Of a stretch of 40,072 nucleotides of DNA, positions 25,230 through 34,518 are shown piece by piece. This DNA comes from an uncultured Bacteroidales bacterium. GTDB taxonomy: Bacteria > Bacteroidota > Bacteroidia > Bacteroidales > P3. The stretch is taken from assembly GCA_937901525.1 (NCBI GenBank), contig CALDHX010000053.1, positions 1 to 40,072 of the forward strand, written 5' to 3'. Made by a program: the position numbers and the translations under genes. How positions within the stretch are numbered: position 1 is the stretch's first letter; every line of letters starts with the position of its first letter. The notes under the pieces were generated by a model. The model searched no databases. It was not told the origin of the DNA and was given only the letters and a program-made list of their open reading frames with translations.

Positions 25230-25727
25230 TTAAGAAATTATTTTGATTATTTCTTCTACTTTCAAACTCAAAGCCTCAAAAGAAAAATCTGCTTGATTAT
25301 AAAATTTCTCTCTTTCTTCAAGAGTTTTTTCTATATATTCAAGCAATTCTTCTTCGGTTTTATTTTGCAACAATGGCCTTGCTCGTTTTGCAACTTTATG
25401 TCTTGCAACAATTGCTTGTGGACTAAGTTTCAAATAAATAGAAAGTCCATTTTCTTTTACCCATTTCATATTATCGTTGAAACAAACAAGACCTCCTCCC
25501 GTTGAAACTACAATATTATCTTCTTTTTCTAAGGATAAGAGAATTTTTCTTTCTAATAATCTAAAAACTTCTTCTCCATATTTTCTAAAAACATCACTTA
25601 CGCTCAATTTATAATGCCTTTCTATTTCCTTATCGGTATCAATGAAAGTGTAATTCAAACGCTTTGCCAATCGTTTTCCAATTGTACTTTTCCCACTTAA
25701 CATATAACCAACAATAAATATTTTCAT
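25230..25727 (-). CDS. aroK: Shikimate kinase
   Basis: A 165-aa P-loop kinase that phosphorylates shikimate in the chorismate pathway. The Walker A is GYMLSGKST near residue 7, DTDKEIE supplies the shikimate-binding Asp, FRLLERK follows, and VVSTGGG lies at about residue 75. The LID region has KRARPLL with the substrate-binding Arg. The start lies six bases after the tsaD stop, so the two are co-transcribed. Confidence 0.94.
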   Translation of the reverse strand: MKIFIVGYMLSGKSTIGKRLAKRLNYTFIDTDKEIERHYKLSVSDVFRKYGEEVFRLLERKILLSLEKEDNIVVSTGGGLVCFNDNMKWVKENGLSIYLKLSPQAIVARHKVAKRARPLLQNKTEEELLEYIEKTLEEREKFYNQADFSFEALSLKVEEIIKIIS

Positions 25728-25733
25728 TTTCTT

Positions 25734-26738
25734 TTATCTTGCGTAAGCTGTCAATCCTATATGAGCGAAATCCTTATCCATATATTTAAATAAACCTGCT
25801 GCTGCAACCATTGCCGCATTATCTGTTGTATAAGAAAACTTAGGAATAAACACTTCACAAGAATATTTATCACCCAATTGTTGCAATCTTGTTCTTAATT
25901 CCGAATTTGCACTCACTCCTCCTGCTACTGCAATAGTTTTAATTTTAAAATCCTTCATTGCCTTCTCAAACTTTTTCAAAAGAGAATCCACAACAGCCTT
26001 TTGAACAGATGCAGCAATATCTTTTAAATTTTCTTCCATATAAGAAGGATTTTCTTTCAACTTATCTCTTAATGTATATAAGATACTTGTTTTTAAACCC
26101 GAAAAACTATAATCATAACCCTTTATATGACTTTGAGAAAAACTCAAAACCGGATTTCCTTCTTTTGCTAATCTGTCAATATGAGGACCTCCCGGATATG
26201 GCAAAGAAAGAATTTTTGCTGCCTTATCTATTGTTTCTCCTGCTGCATCATCAATTGTCTTTCCTATTACTTGCATTTTTCTTGGACTTTCAAGCAAAAC
26301 AATTTGAGTATTACCTCCTGAAACAAGTAAACACAAGAAAGGAAACTCAGGAACCTTTTGCTGAGGAGTATCTTTTATAAAATGAGCCAAAACATGTGCC
26401 TCTAAATGATTCACATCTATAAGAGGTATATTCAAAGCACGAGCAAAACTTTTTGCAAAACTAACACCAACCAAAAGCGAACCCATAAGTCCCGGACCTC
26501 TTGTAAAGGCTACTGCTGCAATATCATGCTTTGTAATTTTTGCATCTTTCAAAGCCTTATCTACAACCGGAATAATATTTTGTTGATGTGCCCTTGAAGC
26601 AAGTTCCGGCACAACTCCACCATATTCTTTGTGAACATCTTGCGAGGCTGTAACGTTTGATAAAACACAAAATTCACTATCAATTACTGCACACGAGGTA
26701 TCATCACAAGAAGACTCTATTGCTAAAATGTAATTCAT
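25734..26738 (-). CDS. tsaD: tRNA N6-adenosine threonylcarbamoyltransferase
   Basis: A 334-aa member of the Kae1/TsaD ASKHA ATPase family that transfers threonylcarbamoyl to A37 of ANN-decoding tRNAs. The start MNYILAIESSCDDT is diagnostic. The metal-binding HLEAH lies in VNHLEAHVLAHF, with GLMGSLLVG, LVSGGNTQ, and AVAGGVSANSELR toward the end. The open frame reaches 26789, but those 17 extra residues run through the promoter; ATG 26738 gives the family N terminus. It faces tamB divergently. Confidence 0.96.
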   Translation of the reverse strand: MNYILAIESSCDDTSCAVIDSEFCVLSNVTASQDVHKEYGGVVPELASRAHQQNIIPVVDKALKDAKITKHDIAAVAFTRGPGLMGSLLVGVSFAKSFARALNIPLIDVNHLEAHVLAHFIKDTPQQKVPEFPFLCLLVSGGNTQIVLLESPRKMQVIGKTIDDAAGETIDKAAKILSLPYPGGPHIDRLAKEGNPVLSFSQSHIKGYDYSFSGLKTSILYTLRDKLKENPSYMEENLKDIAASVQKAVVDSLLKKFEKAMKDFKIKTIAVAGGVSANSELRTRLQQLGDKYSCEVFIPKFSYTTDNAAMVAAAGLFKYMDKDFAHIGLTAYAR

Positions 26739-26756
26739 AATATTAAATTTATATTG

Positions 26757-26764
26757 CAAAGATA
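26757..26764 (-). promoter_or_regulatory. -7 element (TATCTTTG) for tsaD-aroK
   Basis: Minus-strand TATCTTTG, 19 bases before the tsaD ATG. It is divergent with the tamB element only 15 bases away. Confidence 0.6.
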
Positions 26765-26778
26765 GTAAAAAAAAGATG

Positions 26779-26786
26779 TATATTTG
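26779..26786 (+). promoter_or_regulatory. -7 element (TATATTTG) for tamB
   Basis: TATATTTG, 17 bases before the tamB ATG, implying a short leader. Confidence 0.6.
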
Positions 26787-26802
26787 CAAACGAGTTTATT
26801 AA

Positions 26803-29800
26803 ATGAAAAAACATAATTTTAAAAACATATCATTAAAGATTGCAAAAGTGTTTGGAAAAACGCTTTTGGGGATATTTATTTTCCTTTATCTCTTTATTGC
26901 AATTCTCAATAGTACCATTATACAATCTTTCTTAGCTGCTAAGGCTTCCGATTTTTTTTCAAAAGAATGGAAAGCCAAAGTCTCTATCGGTGGATTAGAA
27001 ATAAGACCTTTTTTAACCGTTGGCTTAAAAGATGTTTATCTTGAAAATCCAAATAAAGACACAGTAGCTACCGTAGGCTATTTAGAGGCAAGTTTAAAGA
27101 AATTAGAATTTGTTAAAGGATTGGAATTTTCATCTGTAAGGCTTGATGATGTAAACTTTAACCTTACAATAGAGAATAGTAAATTAAATTTGAATTTCAT
27201 CATAGATTATTTCAAAAGCGACAAACCAAAAGATGATAAACCAAAAGCTCCTTACGTTATAAAGGTAGATAGATGTAGATTAAACAACGTTAATTTTGCT
27301 CTTAACCTAAATGACAGCCCTACTCCTATTCCTGAATTTGGAGTTGCTATCAATCACATGCAATACAGAGAAATTAATGGTGTGTTAGACGATATTGTTG
27401 TAATCAACGACTCGATAAACGTAAACATAAAACGCTTTTCTGCAAAAGAACGTTCAGGAATGATTTTGGAAAACTTAAAAGGTAAATTCACTGTCAGTCC
27501 AAAAGGAATAGTTTGCAAGAGTATGAGAGTAAAAACTGCCGAATCGGATTTAAGACTACACGCAAGCATAAAAACAACCTCTTGGAAAACCTATTCTTAC
27601 TTTATAGACTCTGCTGATTGCTTCCTTTTCCTTCAAAAAGGCAGTAAGGCTGGACTAAAAGACGCAACTTATTGGGCTCCTATGCTAAAAGGTTTTGACC
27701 AAAAATGTGAAATCGGAGCAATTATCAAAGGAACGGTTGCCGATGCAAAATGTTCCTTCCTCGAAGTCAAAACAGGCGATACATACATCAAAGGGAAAGG
27801 CTATGTAAAAGGCTTGCCAGATATGGAAAAGACAGTTTTTGATGTACAATTAGACGAGTTAAGAAGTTCAAGTGAGGATTTCAACAAAATAGAATTTGGA
27901 CAAATGCTTGCTAATGTAAAACTACCCGAATTATTACATAGCTTAGGACAAATCAATGCAAAGGCAGAATTTAAAGGTCTTCTACATAATTTTGAAGCAA
28001 TAGGAGAATTTTCCACACAATTAGGAAACATAAACCTAAAAGGAAGCTCTAACAGAGAAAACCCACAAGAAAACATAACCTATCAAGCAAATATAGAATC
28101 ACCTAACTTTAATATTGGTAAATTCTTAGGAGTTGATATACTTGGAGATGGAAAACTTCATGTAGATGCAAAAGCTAAGGTTGGAGATTTAAAAGACTTA
28201 AAATGCGAACTAATAGCGGCAGTAGAAAACTTTAACATCAACGGAAACAGATATAACACAATTGAAATAGAGGGAGAAATGCAAGAAGGCGTTGTTAATG
28301 CTACTTGTGATGTTATAGACAATGCCGCAATGATTAACCTAAATTGCGAAATGGATTTATTAAACAATATGAGTTTAGTATTAAGAGGCGATTTGAATGA
28401 AGTAAATCTTCAAAAAATGAACTTCTTTTCATTTCCCGATACAACAACCCTTATCTCAGCAGATATAGTTGCAAGACTAAACGGCTTTGTTTTAGACTCG
28501 CTTAGAGGATTTATTGATTTTAGAAATGCAATGATTACAACCCAAACAAAAAACTATGACATAGATTATTTAAATATAAGAACAAGAAACGACAGTACTG
28601 CAAACATTCTAACTCTCAATTCTAATATTTTTTCATTTGTAGCCGAAGGGCAATACTCGATAGATGGATTAACAGAGAGTGTTACAAGCTTCATTAACAA
28701 TTACATACCAGACTTTTCATTGCTGTCAAAAAATCAAAGAAAAAACGAAAAAAATCAAAGAAAAATTGAAAAAAATCAAAGAAAAAATAAAATAAATCTA
28801 AGACTTGAAGTTAAGGATTTCGCAACTCTTAGTGAGCTTTTAGCTCTTAATATGCACATAGCTCCTCAAAGTATTTTAACTGCTAATATTTCTCCTGAAC
28901 AAGATTTGAATCTTGAACTCAATTCCGATTATTTCATCTACGACACCTACGCCTTTAAAGACATATCTCTGTTATCAAAAACCCATAACGGAAACTTCTA
29001 CAACAAAATCTCTATTAACGATATAAAACTTACCGATAGTTTAAACATAAGTGAAAATAGCCTACAATTAAAATTCAATAGAAACGATATAGAACTTGGT
29101 TTAAAAGCCGGAATGGGTGATAAAAATGAACTAAGCACTCAATTAAACTTCAAAGGATTTTTAAGTGAAAATGGTCTTCTTGGTTCTTTTTCTAATTCTT
29201 TGATAGATATTTCTAATTCAAGGATAGAACTCAACTCTAATCACTCTATTAATTATTTTGATAATAGTTTAAGATTAATGAATTTTGGATTAAAACAAAA
29301 TAAAGGTAGCATAACATTAAATGGTGATATATCGGACAAACCAAACAATAAGTTAGATGTAGTATTTAAAAACTTAGACATATCAGCTTTTAACCCCGTA
29401 CTTCAATACTTTGGATTGAACATAAAAGGTGAAATCAATGAAAGAGTAGTGTTAAGAAACATTCTAACAGGTCTTACTCTTACTTCAAATTTAGTGATAA
29501 ACAATTTATACTTCAATAATATATCTCTTGGAAACGCTACTTTCAATATCAATAATTCACTTTCGCAAGATATATTTGCAACAACTATTAAGATGCAATA
29601 TAAAAACTCTAACAACAAAACAATATTACCTCTTTATATAAAGGGATTTATCAACCCTAAAAGCAAAACTGATAACCTTGATTTGACACTTTCAACCGAT
29701 GAACTCAACTTAAAATTAATAGAAAACTACCTTTCATCTTTCTCTTCAAGCATCGGAGGTACCCTCTACACCAAAAATCTTAAAATAAAAGGTCCTTTCA

Positions 29801-31287
29801 CCCAACCAAACATTGATGGAGAATTAGAAATAAAGAATGCTCACTTAAAAATTGATATGCTAAATACTACTTACAACTTTTCTGACAAAATATATTTAAA
29901 CAACAATACTTTCTCTTTTAAAAACTTCACACTTGCCGATAATCAAAAAAATAAAATCATATTAAACGGAAATCTAAATCACAAAAATTTTTCAGAATTT
30001 AACATTGACATAAATGCAGTAGCAGATAAACTAAAAATATTAGACACAGATGAATACTCAGAACAAATGTATTATGGTACAGCCTTTGCTTCTGCAACAG
30101 CAGATATAAAAGGAAATCTGCAACACATAGATATAAACGTAGCTGCTCGCACTGAAAGAGGAACAAACTTAACGGTTCCTGTTTCTTCTAAAACTTCCGC
30201 TACTCAAAACTCTTTCATTAAATTCGTAACAATACAAGATACTACAACAAATAATGAAATTCTATTACCTAAAATAGAAAAACAAGAAGAGGAAACTTCA
30301 CTTAGTTATAACATAGTTGTTGATTTGAATGTAAATCCAGATGCTCAATTAATTATTCCTATGGATTTCAATCAATTAAAAGGTGATTTAAGTGCAAAAG
30401 GTAATGGAGATTTAAGAATAGATTTAAGTAGCGGAGGCGATTTGTCGTTAATGGGAACCTTAGAAATAGATAACGGACAGTTTAAGATGTCTGTTATGAA
30501 TATGATGGCAAAAACCTTTGACATAGAACAAGGAGGTACTTTATCTTGGACAGGAGAACCGGCAGGAGGTAATTTAGATTTGCAAGCAGTTTATAAAACA
30601 AAGGCTTCACTTATGCCGATTCTTGGTTCGGAATATTCAAAAGCGGTAGATGTTCATTCCATTATCAAATTAAATGGTAGTATGATGAACCCACAACCAA
30701 AATTTGATATAAGATTACCTAACACTGATGACAATACTGTTGAGAGATTGTTTATGAACATAGACAGAAACAATGAAAAAGCAATGTTGGAACAAACCGT
30801 TTCCCTCCTATTTCTACATCAATTCTATTCCTCAGAAGGAAATTATGAAAACACTGTGATGGAAACAGGTATTTCCTCAGCTTTTGAGGCTGCTTTCGGA
30901 CAAATAAGTGGTATGCTAACTGATGTAATCAAGATAGTAGATGTCAATATGAATTATTCTCGTGGTACGGAAACAACAGCAGAACAATTTGATGTGAATT
31001 TATCAAGAGATTATGGTCGTTGGGCTATAAATGTTAATTCAAGTTTTGGTACAGGCGATAATATCTCAACAGCTAATCAAGAAACTAATGCAATAATTGG
31101 AGATGCATACGTGGAATATAAAATGACAGATGCGTTTAGAGTAAGAGTCTTCAATCGCTCTAATGCAAACGATTTTACAAAATATAACATCGCTCCATTC
31201 ACACAAGGAGTCGGACTATTCTATCGCAAACAATTCGGCTCAATCCCTGAAATATTTCAAAGAAAAAACAAAAAAGAAAAGGAATAA
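26803..31287 (+). CDS. tamB: Translocation and assembly module protein TamB (AsmA-like)
   Basis: A very large (1494 aa) envelope protein. One N-terminal transmembrane anchor lies at about residues 20-40, followed by an AsmA-like start (KVSIGGLEIRPF, LKDVYLEN). A long region of repeating beta strands is the expected lipid-conducting groove, and the C-terminal DUF490/TamB domain contains GDLSLMGTLEIDNGQFKM, FDIEQGGTLSWTGEP and LNGSMMNPQPKFDIRLP. It is proposed to carry phospholipids or help outer-membrane protein assembly between the two membranes. Residues near 643-663 are three heptapeptides (KNQRKNE, KNQRKIE, KNQRKNK) encoded by 21-bp repeat units that also occur between genes. The last residues (QRKNKKEKE) carry one more core. 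The frame is intact. Confidence 0.93.
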   Translation: MKKHNFKNISLKIAKVFGKTLLGIFIFLYLFIAILNSTIIQSFLAAKASDFFSKEWKAKVSIGGLEIRPFLTVGLKDVYLENPNKDTVATVGYLEASLKKLEFVKGLEFSSVRLDDVNFNLTIENSKLNLNFIIDYFKSDKPKDDKPKAPYVIKVDRCRLNNVNFALNLNDSPTPIPEFGVAINHMQYREINGVLDDIVVINDSINVNIKRFSAKERSGMILENLKGKFTVSPKGIVCKSMRVKTAESDLRLHASIKTTSWKTYSYFIDSADCFLFLQKGSKAGLKDATYWAPMLKGFDQKCEIGAIIKGTVADAKCSFLEVKTGDTYIKGKGYVKGLPDMEKTVFDVQLDELRSSSEDFNKIEFGQMLANVKLPELLHSLGQINAKAEFKGLLHNFEAIGEFSTQLGNINLKGSSNRENPQENITYQANIESPNFNIGKFLGVDILGDGKLHVDAKAKVGDLKDLKCELIAAVENFNINGNRYNTIEIEGEMQEGVVNATCDVIDNAAMINLNCEMDLLNNMSLVLRGDLNEVNLQKMNFFSFPDTTTLISADIVARLNGFVLDSLRGFIDFRNAMITTQTKNYDIDYLNIRTRNDSTANILTLNSNIFSFVAEGQYSIDGLTESVTSFINNYIPDFSLLSKNQRKNEKNQRKIEKNQRKNKINLRLEVKDFATLSELLALNMHIAPQSILTANISPEQDLNLELNSDYFIYDTYAFKDISLLSKTHNGNFYNKISINDIKLTDSLNISENSLQLKFNRNDIELGLKAGMGDKNELSTQLNFKGFLSENGLLGSFSNSLIDISNSRIELNSNHSINYFDNSLRLMNFGLKQNKGSITLNGDISDKPNNKLDVVFKNLDISAFNPVLQYFGLNIKGEINERVVLRNILTGLTLTSNLVINNLYFNNISLGNATFNINNSLSQDIFATTIKMQYKNSNNKTILPLYIKGFINPKSKTDNLDLTLSTDELNLKLIENYLSSFSSSIGGTLYTKNLKIKGPFTQPNIDGELEIKNAHLKIDMLNTTYNFSDKIYLNNNTFSFKNFTLADNQKNKIILNGNLNHKNFSEFNIDINAVADKLKILDTDEYSEQMYYGTAFASATADIKGNLQHIDINVAARTERGTNLTVPVSSKTSATQNSFIKFVTIQDTTTNNEILLPKIEKQEEETSLSYNIVVDLNVNPDAQLIIPMDFNQLKGDLSAKGNGDLRIDLSSGGDLSLMGTLEIDNGQFKMSVMNMMAKTFDIEQGGTLSWTGEPAGGNLDLQAVYKTKASLMPILGSEYSKAVDVHSIIKLNGSMMNPQPKFDIRLPNTDDNTVERLFMNIDRNNEKAMLEQTVSLLFLHQFYSSEGNYENTVMETGISSAFEAAFGQISGMLTDVIKIVDVNMNYSRGTETTAEQFDVNLSRDYGRWAINVNSSFGTGDNISTANQETNAIIGDAYVEYKMTDAFRVRVFNRSNANDFTKYNIAPFTQGVGLFYRKQFGSIPEIFQRKNKKEKE
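28730..28792 (+). repeat. 21-bp A-rich repeat inside the tamB coding region, three in-frame units
   Basis: Cores TCAAAG begin at 28734, 28755 and 28776 (period 21, i.e. seven codons). The middle unit, starting TCAAAGAAAAATTGAAAAAA, is identical over 21 bases to minus-strand 19259-19239 in the gmd leader. The encoded product is a basic, Asn/Gln/Lys-rich linker. Confidence 0.9.
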
Positions 31288-31300
31288 ATTGAAAATTTTG

Positions 31301-31308
31301 TATATTTG
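31301..31308 (+). promoter_or_regulatory. -7 element (TATATTTG) for the AAA ATPase/nuclease pair
   Basis: TATATTTG in the 50-base gap after tamB, 29 bases before the ATG at 31338. It gives the two-gene pair its own promoter. Confidence 0.6.
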
Positions 31309-31337
31309 CACACTTATAACTTGAAAACACTTTCAAA

Positions 31338-32714
31338 ATGAAAATAAAAATATCTAATCTTGGCATTATTAGTGAAGGAACCATAGATTTATCTAAAAAA
31401 ATCAGTCTTTTTTGTGGTCAAAACGGCACAGGTAAAACTTACTTAGCTTATATAATCTATAGGTTATTAACAAGAAACATACGAATTAGCGATAATACTG
31501 AAATTGCAGATCATCTTATTTCTAATCGCAGTATTAATATTAATATTGATTTTCAATCCATTTTTGATTTCAAACAATCGAAATTAGAAGAAACAAAAGA
31601 ATCTCTCCCCGAAATTTTTGGAATAGGAATAAATGAGTCAGAAAAATTGTTTTCCGAATTTAGAATTGAAGACACTGAAACAAAAGAAGATTTTAAATCA
31701 AGAATTATATCTTCTAAAATTGATAGTCGTGTTAATATTTTTGATTTAGATTTATCCTTAACGAAAAATAAAGATGACGATCAACTAACATTATCTATAA
31801 TCAACGAAAATATTTCTGAGAAAACTATTAACTTTTCTCGATATTTCATTGAATCATATATTGAGACTTCTCTTGCATTATATCCTATCACAAATGTAGT
31901 TATGTTTCCTGTTGAGAGAAATTCCATAAACACATTCAGCAAACAGCTTTCTATTCGCAAGCAAAACACATTAGATGATTTAAAACTCACAATAGATAAA
32001 GAAAAAAACATAGGTAAAATTAAATCTTTATTAGATTTTAAAAGATACCCTTTAGCAATAAGTGATGAATTAGAGATTGCTGATGATTTGGCGGAGATAA
32101 AAAAGAAAAAAAGTAAGTTTTTTGATTTCGCAGAGGAGTTAGAAAGAGAATTGCTTTTAGGAAAGGTAGATATTTCTAACGATGGAGAAATTGAATTTAC
32201 ACCTAAAATCTCTCCTTCAACAAAACTTCCTATACAAATGACTGCTTCTATCATTAAGACTTTATCTAGTTTGATAGTTTATTTAAAACACAGAGCAAAC
32301 GAAAACGATTTGATAATAATAGATGAGCCAGAAATCAATCTTCACCCTGCAAATCAAATTATATTAACTAGAATTTTTGCTCGTTTGGCTATCAAGGGTT
32401 TCCGTTTATTAATAAGTACTCACAGCGACTATATTGTAAGAGAATTAAACAATCTTTTAATTCTTTCAAGAAAAGACAAACCTTCTGTAATGAAGAATGC
32501 AAAAGAATTTGACTATAAAGCAGATGAATATATCAATCAAGAAGATTTAGGTGTTTATAGTTTCAAATTCAAAAATTCAAACGATAGTAAAATCACTATT
32601 GAACAAGTTCCTGTAACTGAAACAGGTTTTAATATCGATGCAATGGATTCGGTAATTGATAAACAAAACGATATTTCAGAACGACTTTATTACTCTGTGA
32701 AATATGATGAATAA
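31338..32714 (+). CDS. AAA family ATPase (AAA_21-like), first gene of a candidate defence pair
   Basis: A 458-aa SMC/OLD-like ATPase. Walker A GQNGTGKT lies at 27-34 in the N-terminal lobe. An insert of about 280 mostly charged, helical residues follows. Walker B LIIIDEPE is at 325-332 (E330 catalytic), followed by NLHP, and the switch histidine H362 lies in STHSDYIV. No TOPRIM domain follows, unlike OLD nucleases; the last 90 residues are unrecognised. It overlaps the next gene by 11 bases (or 8 with the second ATG), implying translational coupling and a complex. ATPases of this type frequently act as sensors or regulators in two-gene anti-phage systems paired with a nuclease. The role here is inferred. 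Confidence 0.85.
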   Translation: MKIKISNLGIISEGTIDLSKKISLFCGQNGTGKTYLAYIIYRLLTRNIRISDNTEIADHLISNRSININIDFQSIFDFKQSKLEETKESLPEIFGIGINESEKLFSEFRIEDTETKEDFKSRIISSKIDSRVNIFDLDLSLTKNKDDDQLTLSIINENISEKTINFSRYFIESYIETSLALYPITNVVMFPVERNSINTFSKQLSIRKQNTLDDLKLTIDKEKNIGKIKSLLDFKRYPLAISDELEIADDLAEIKKKKSKFFDFAEELERELLLGKVDISNDGEIEFTPKISPSTKLPIQMTASIIKTLSSLIVYLKHRANENDLIIIDEPEINLHPANQIILTRIFARLAIKGFRLLISTHSDYIVRELNNLLILSRKDKPSVMKNAKEFDYKADEYINQEDLGVYSFKFKNSNDSKITIEQVPVTETGFNIDAMDSVIDKQNDISERLYYSVKYDE

Positions 32715-33204
32715 TATTTTATCTTTATTGGATAGTCTTCTTGTTCAAAGTTTTAAAAATGGGGAAAAAATATTAAAAGAAGAACAAAAAGACATGTTCA
32801 TGTCTATACCTATTGAGGATAAAGGTGTAGTTTTTTCTTCATATTCGTTTGACAAAAAAGATATTTTCCCTTTTTTAAATAAAATTAAAGGTGCTCATTC
32901 TATGTGTGATTACATCTTATTTTGTACAAACAACAATCAACTATATATATTACTCATTGAACTAAAACACGGAAATGATGATGTTATGAATCAAATAAAG
33001 GCTGGAAAGAATTTTTCTAATTTCATAATATCTACTCTCAACAGAGTAAATAATTTGAATTTAAAACCACAGATTCGCTCAATAGCAATTCGCAACAAAA
33101 ATATTTCAAGAAAAGGAAGAACAAATTGCGAGGTTAAGTATGATGAGAATAACTTCTGCACCTTTGGAGGAAATACGTTTGTAATCAAAGAATTTCTTAA
33201 ATAA
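32704..33204 (+). CDS. Small PD-(D/E)XK-like nuclease, partner of the AAA ATPase
   Basis: A 166-aa protein not assigned to a named family. D69 in MCDYILF, then a beta strand ending in E86-L-K88 (YILLIELKHG), form a D-x16-E-x-K pattern typical of the PD-(D/E)XK nuclease core. The following NQIKAGKNF helix (Q97) fits the usual Q-containing helix after the active site. It begins with two ATGs (32704, 32707) within the end of the ATPase gene and closes five bases before the converging LRR gene. It probably cuts nucleic acid under control of the ATPase. Without a structure prediction the fold remains an inference. Confidence 0.65.
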   Translation: MMNNILSLLDSLLVQSFKNGEKILKEEQKDMFMSIPIEDKGVVFSSYSFDKKDIFPFLNKIKGAHSMCDYILFCTNNNQLYILLIELKHGNDDVMNQIKAGKNFSNFIISTLNRVNNLNLKPQIRSIAIRNKNISRKGRTNCEVKYDENNFCTFGGNTFVIKEFLK

Positions 33205-33209
33205 TCCTT

Positions 33210-34370
33210 TTAAAAACTTAGAGAAAGTCCTAATCCTGTTGTTATTACGCCTGAATTAGTTGTTGGATTAAGGAAGTTATTGTAAGAAACATCTGGTCTT
33301 ATGCCTAATGAGAACTTTTCATTAAGATTAAATGACATATAACCATTTTGTATGTTTACTTTCTTTGCTAATTCCACTGCATCTATTGCTGAGGCTACAC
33401 CAACAATAAAATGTATGCAAGTTGTTATGACTTGAACATAAGTACACATTTCTTTTGTTGATTCGGTGTATTTACCATTCTTTATTAATTCTGCTCCAAT
33501 CATTATTGTAGGATAAGCTGCTATTGTCCAAGCGGCATATTCCCAACCTTTATCCCAATTTGTTGCGTATAATTGTCCAAAACCTGGTAAGATAAATGAT
33601 AAAAATCCTGCTCCAAATACTGATTTATGCTCTGGCATCAACCATACTAATGGAATATTGGTATTTGTTACGAATCTATTGTTTTTGTTTAGGTAAATAT
33701 TGTTATTAACTAAGTAGTAATTATCTTTTAATATGCCTTGTTCTTCGTCTTCTTCTAATATTTCTTCATCTATTATTGGATCAAGTTTTACTTTGCTATC
33801 AAAAAAGGCGTAATCTCCTATAAAAGTTATTGATTTTGGTATGTTTACTGATTGTAGATTAGCACAATATGCAAAAGCGTAATCTTCTATTTCTTTCATT
33901 CCTTCTGGAAGTTGGATTGAAGTTAGGTTTTTACAACCTGAAAAGGCTCCATGTCTTATTGAAACAAGGCTATCGGGTAGATTTACATTGATTAAAGCTG
34001 TGCAATTCTTAAACATTCCACTGCTTATAAATCTTAAATTATCAGAAAGGATAACTGAGTTTAATGCACTACAACTTTCAAAACAATAATTGCCTATTTC
34101 TCTTACGCTATTTGGAATAAAAAGTGTTTGTAGCTTAGTTAAACCATAAAAAGCTTTTGTACCAATTGAAGTAACTTGATAAGTAACTTCATTGTTGTTT
34201 GTAACCATTTCTGGTACTTCTATTTCTGGATAATCTTTAATACATTGAACAATTTTTACTTTATTTTCTCCTATTACTTCATAAATTAAGCCATCTATTC
34301 TAAATTGTTCTTGTGCAAAAATCACACTAGCATTCAATAAAATACAGATAAAAAATAAACTCTTTTTCAT
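33210..34370 (-). CDS. BspA-like leucine-rich-repeat protein with C-terminal DUF5683-like membrane domain
   Basis: A 386-aa envelope protein with signal peptide MKKSLFFICILLNASVIFAQ. From about 60 to 195 there are five to six LRR_5/BspA-type repeats of 23 residues, with the pattern (L)xxIxIPxSVxxIGxxAFxxC. A short acidic linker (EEDEEQG) follows. After that, a hydrophobic region with FLSFILPGFGQLYATNWDKGWEY resembles the Bacteroidetes DUF5683 domain, and the protein ends in a beta-strand-like segment, LGLSLSF. The PGxGQxY motif is typical of small membrane proteins with glycine-zipper helices. Function is unknown; the LRR part is probably periplasmic or surface-exposed. It has a TAAATTTG element upstream. 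Confidence 0.8.
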   Translation of the reverse strand: MKKSLFFICILLNASVIFAQEQFRIDGLIYEVIGENKVKIVQCIKDYPEIEVPEMVTNNNEVTYQVTSIGTKAFYGLTKLQTLFIPNSVREIGNYCFESCSALNSVILSDNLRFISSGMFKNCTALINVNLPDSLVSIRHGAFSGCKNLTSIQLPEGMKEIEDYAFAYCANLQSVNIPKSITFIGDYAFFDSKVKLDPIIDEEILEEDEEQGILKDNYYLVNNNIYLNKNNRFVTNTNIPLVWLMPEHKSVFGAGFLSFILPGFGQLYATNWDKGWEYAAWTIAAYPTIMIGAELIKNGKYTESTKEMCTYVQVITTCIHFIVGVASAIDAVELAKKVNIQNGYMSFNLNEKFSLGIRPDVSYNNFLNPTTNSGVITTGLGLSLSF

Positions 34371-34408
34371 TTTAATTAGTAATTATATGATTAAAATTAG
34401 TCTTAGTG

Positions 34409-34416
34409 CAAATTTA
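34409..34416 (-). promoter_or_regulatory. -7 element (TAAATTTG) for the LRR gene
   Basis: Minus-strand TAAATTTG matches TAnnTTTG, 38 bases before the ATG at 34370. Confidence 0.5.
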
Positions 34417-34450
34417 TAAATATTTTTTCAAATATTCATTATTTTCTAAT

Positions 34451-34482
34451 AAAAAAGAGAATGCAAATTGCACTCTCTTCTT
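34451..34482 (-). terminator. Intrinsic terminator of the thrS-infC-rpmI-rplT-rplS operon
   Basis: Arms 34455-34466 and 34468-34479 are complementary over 12 bp with one G-U pair in the minus-strand transcript. On that strand the hairpin is followed by T6. It lies about 40 bases beyond the rplS stop. Confidence 0.85.
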
Positions 34483-34518
34483 TTAAATAACAATAAGAAT
34501 GTTTTATTTTCTTTTTTC

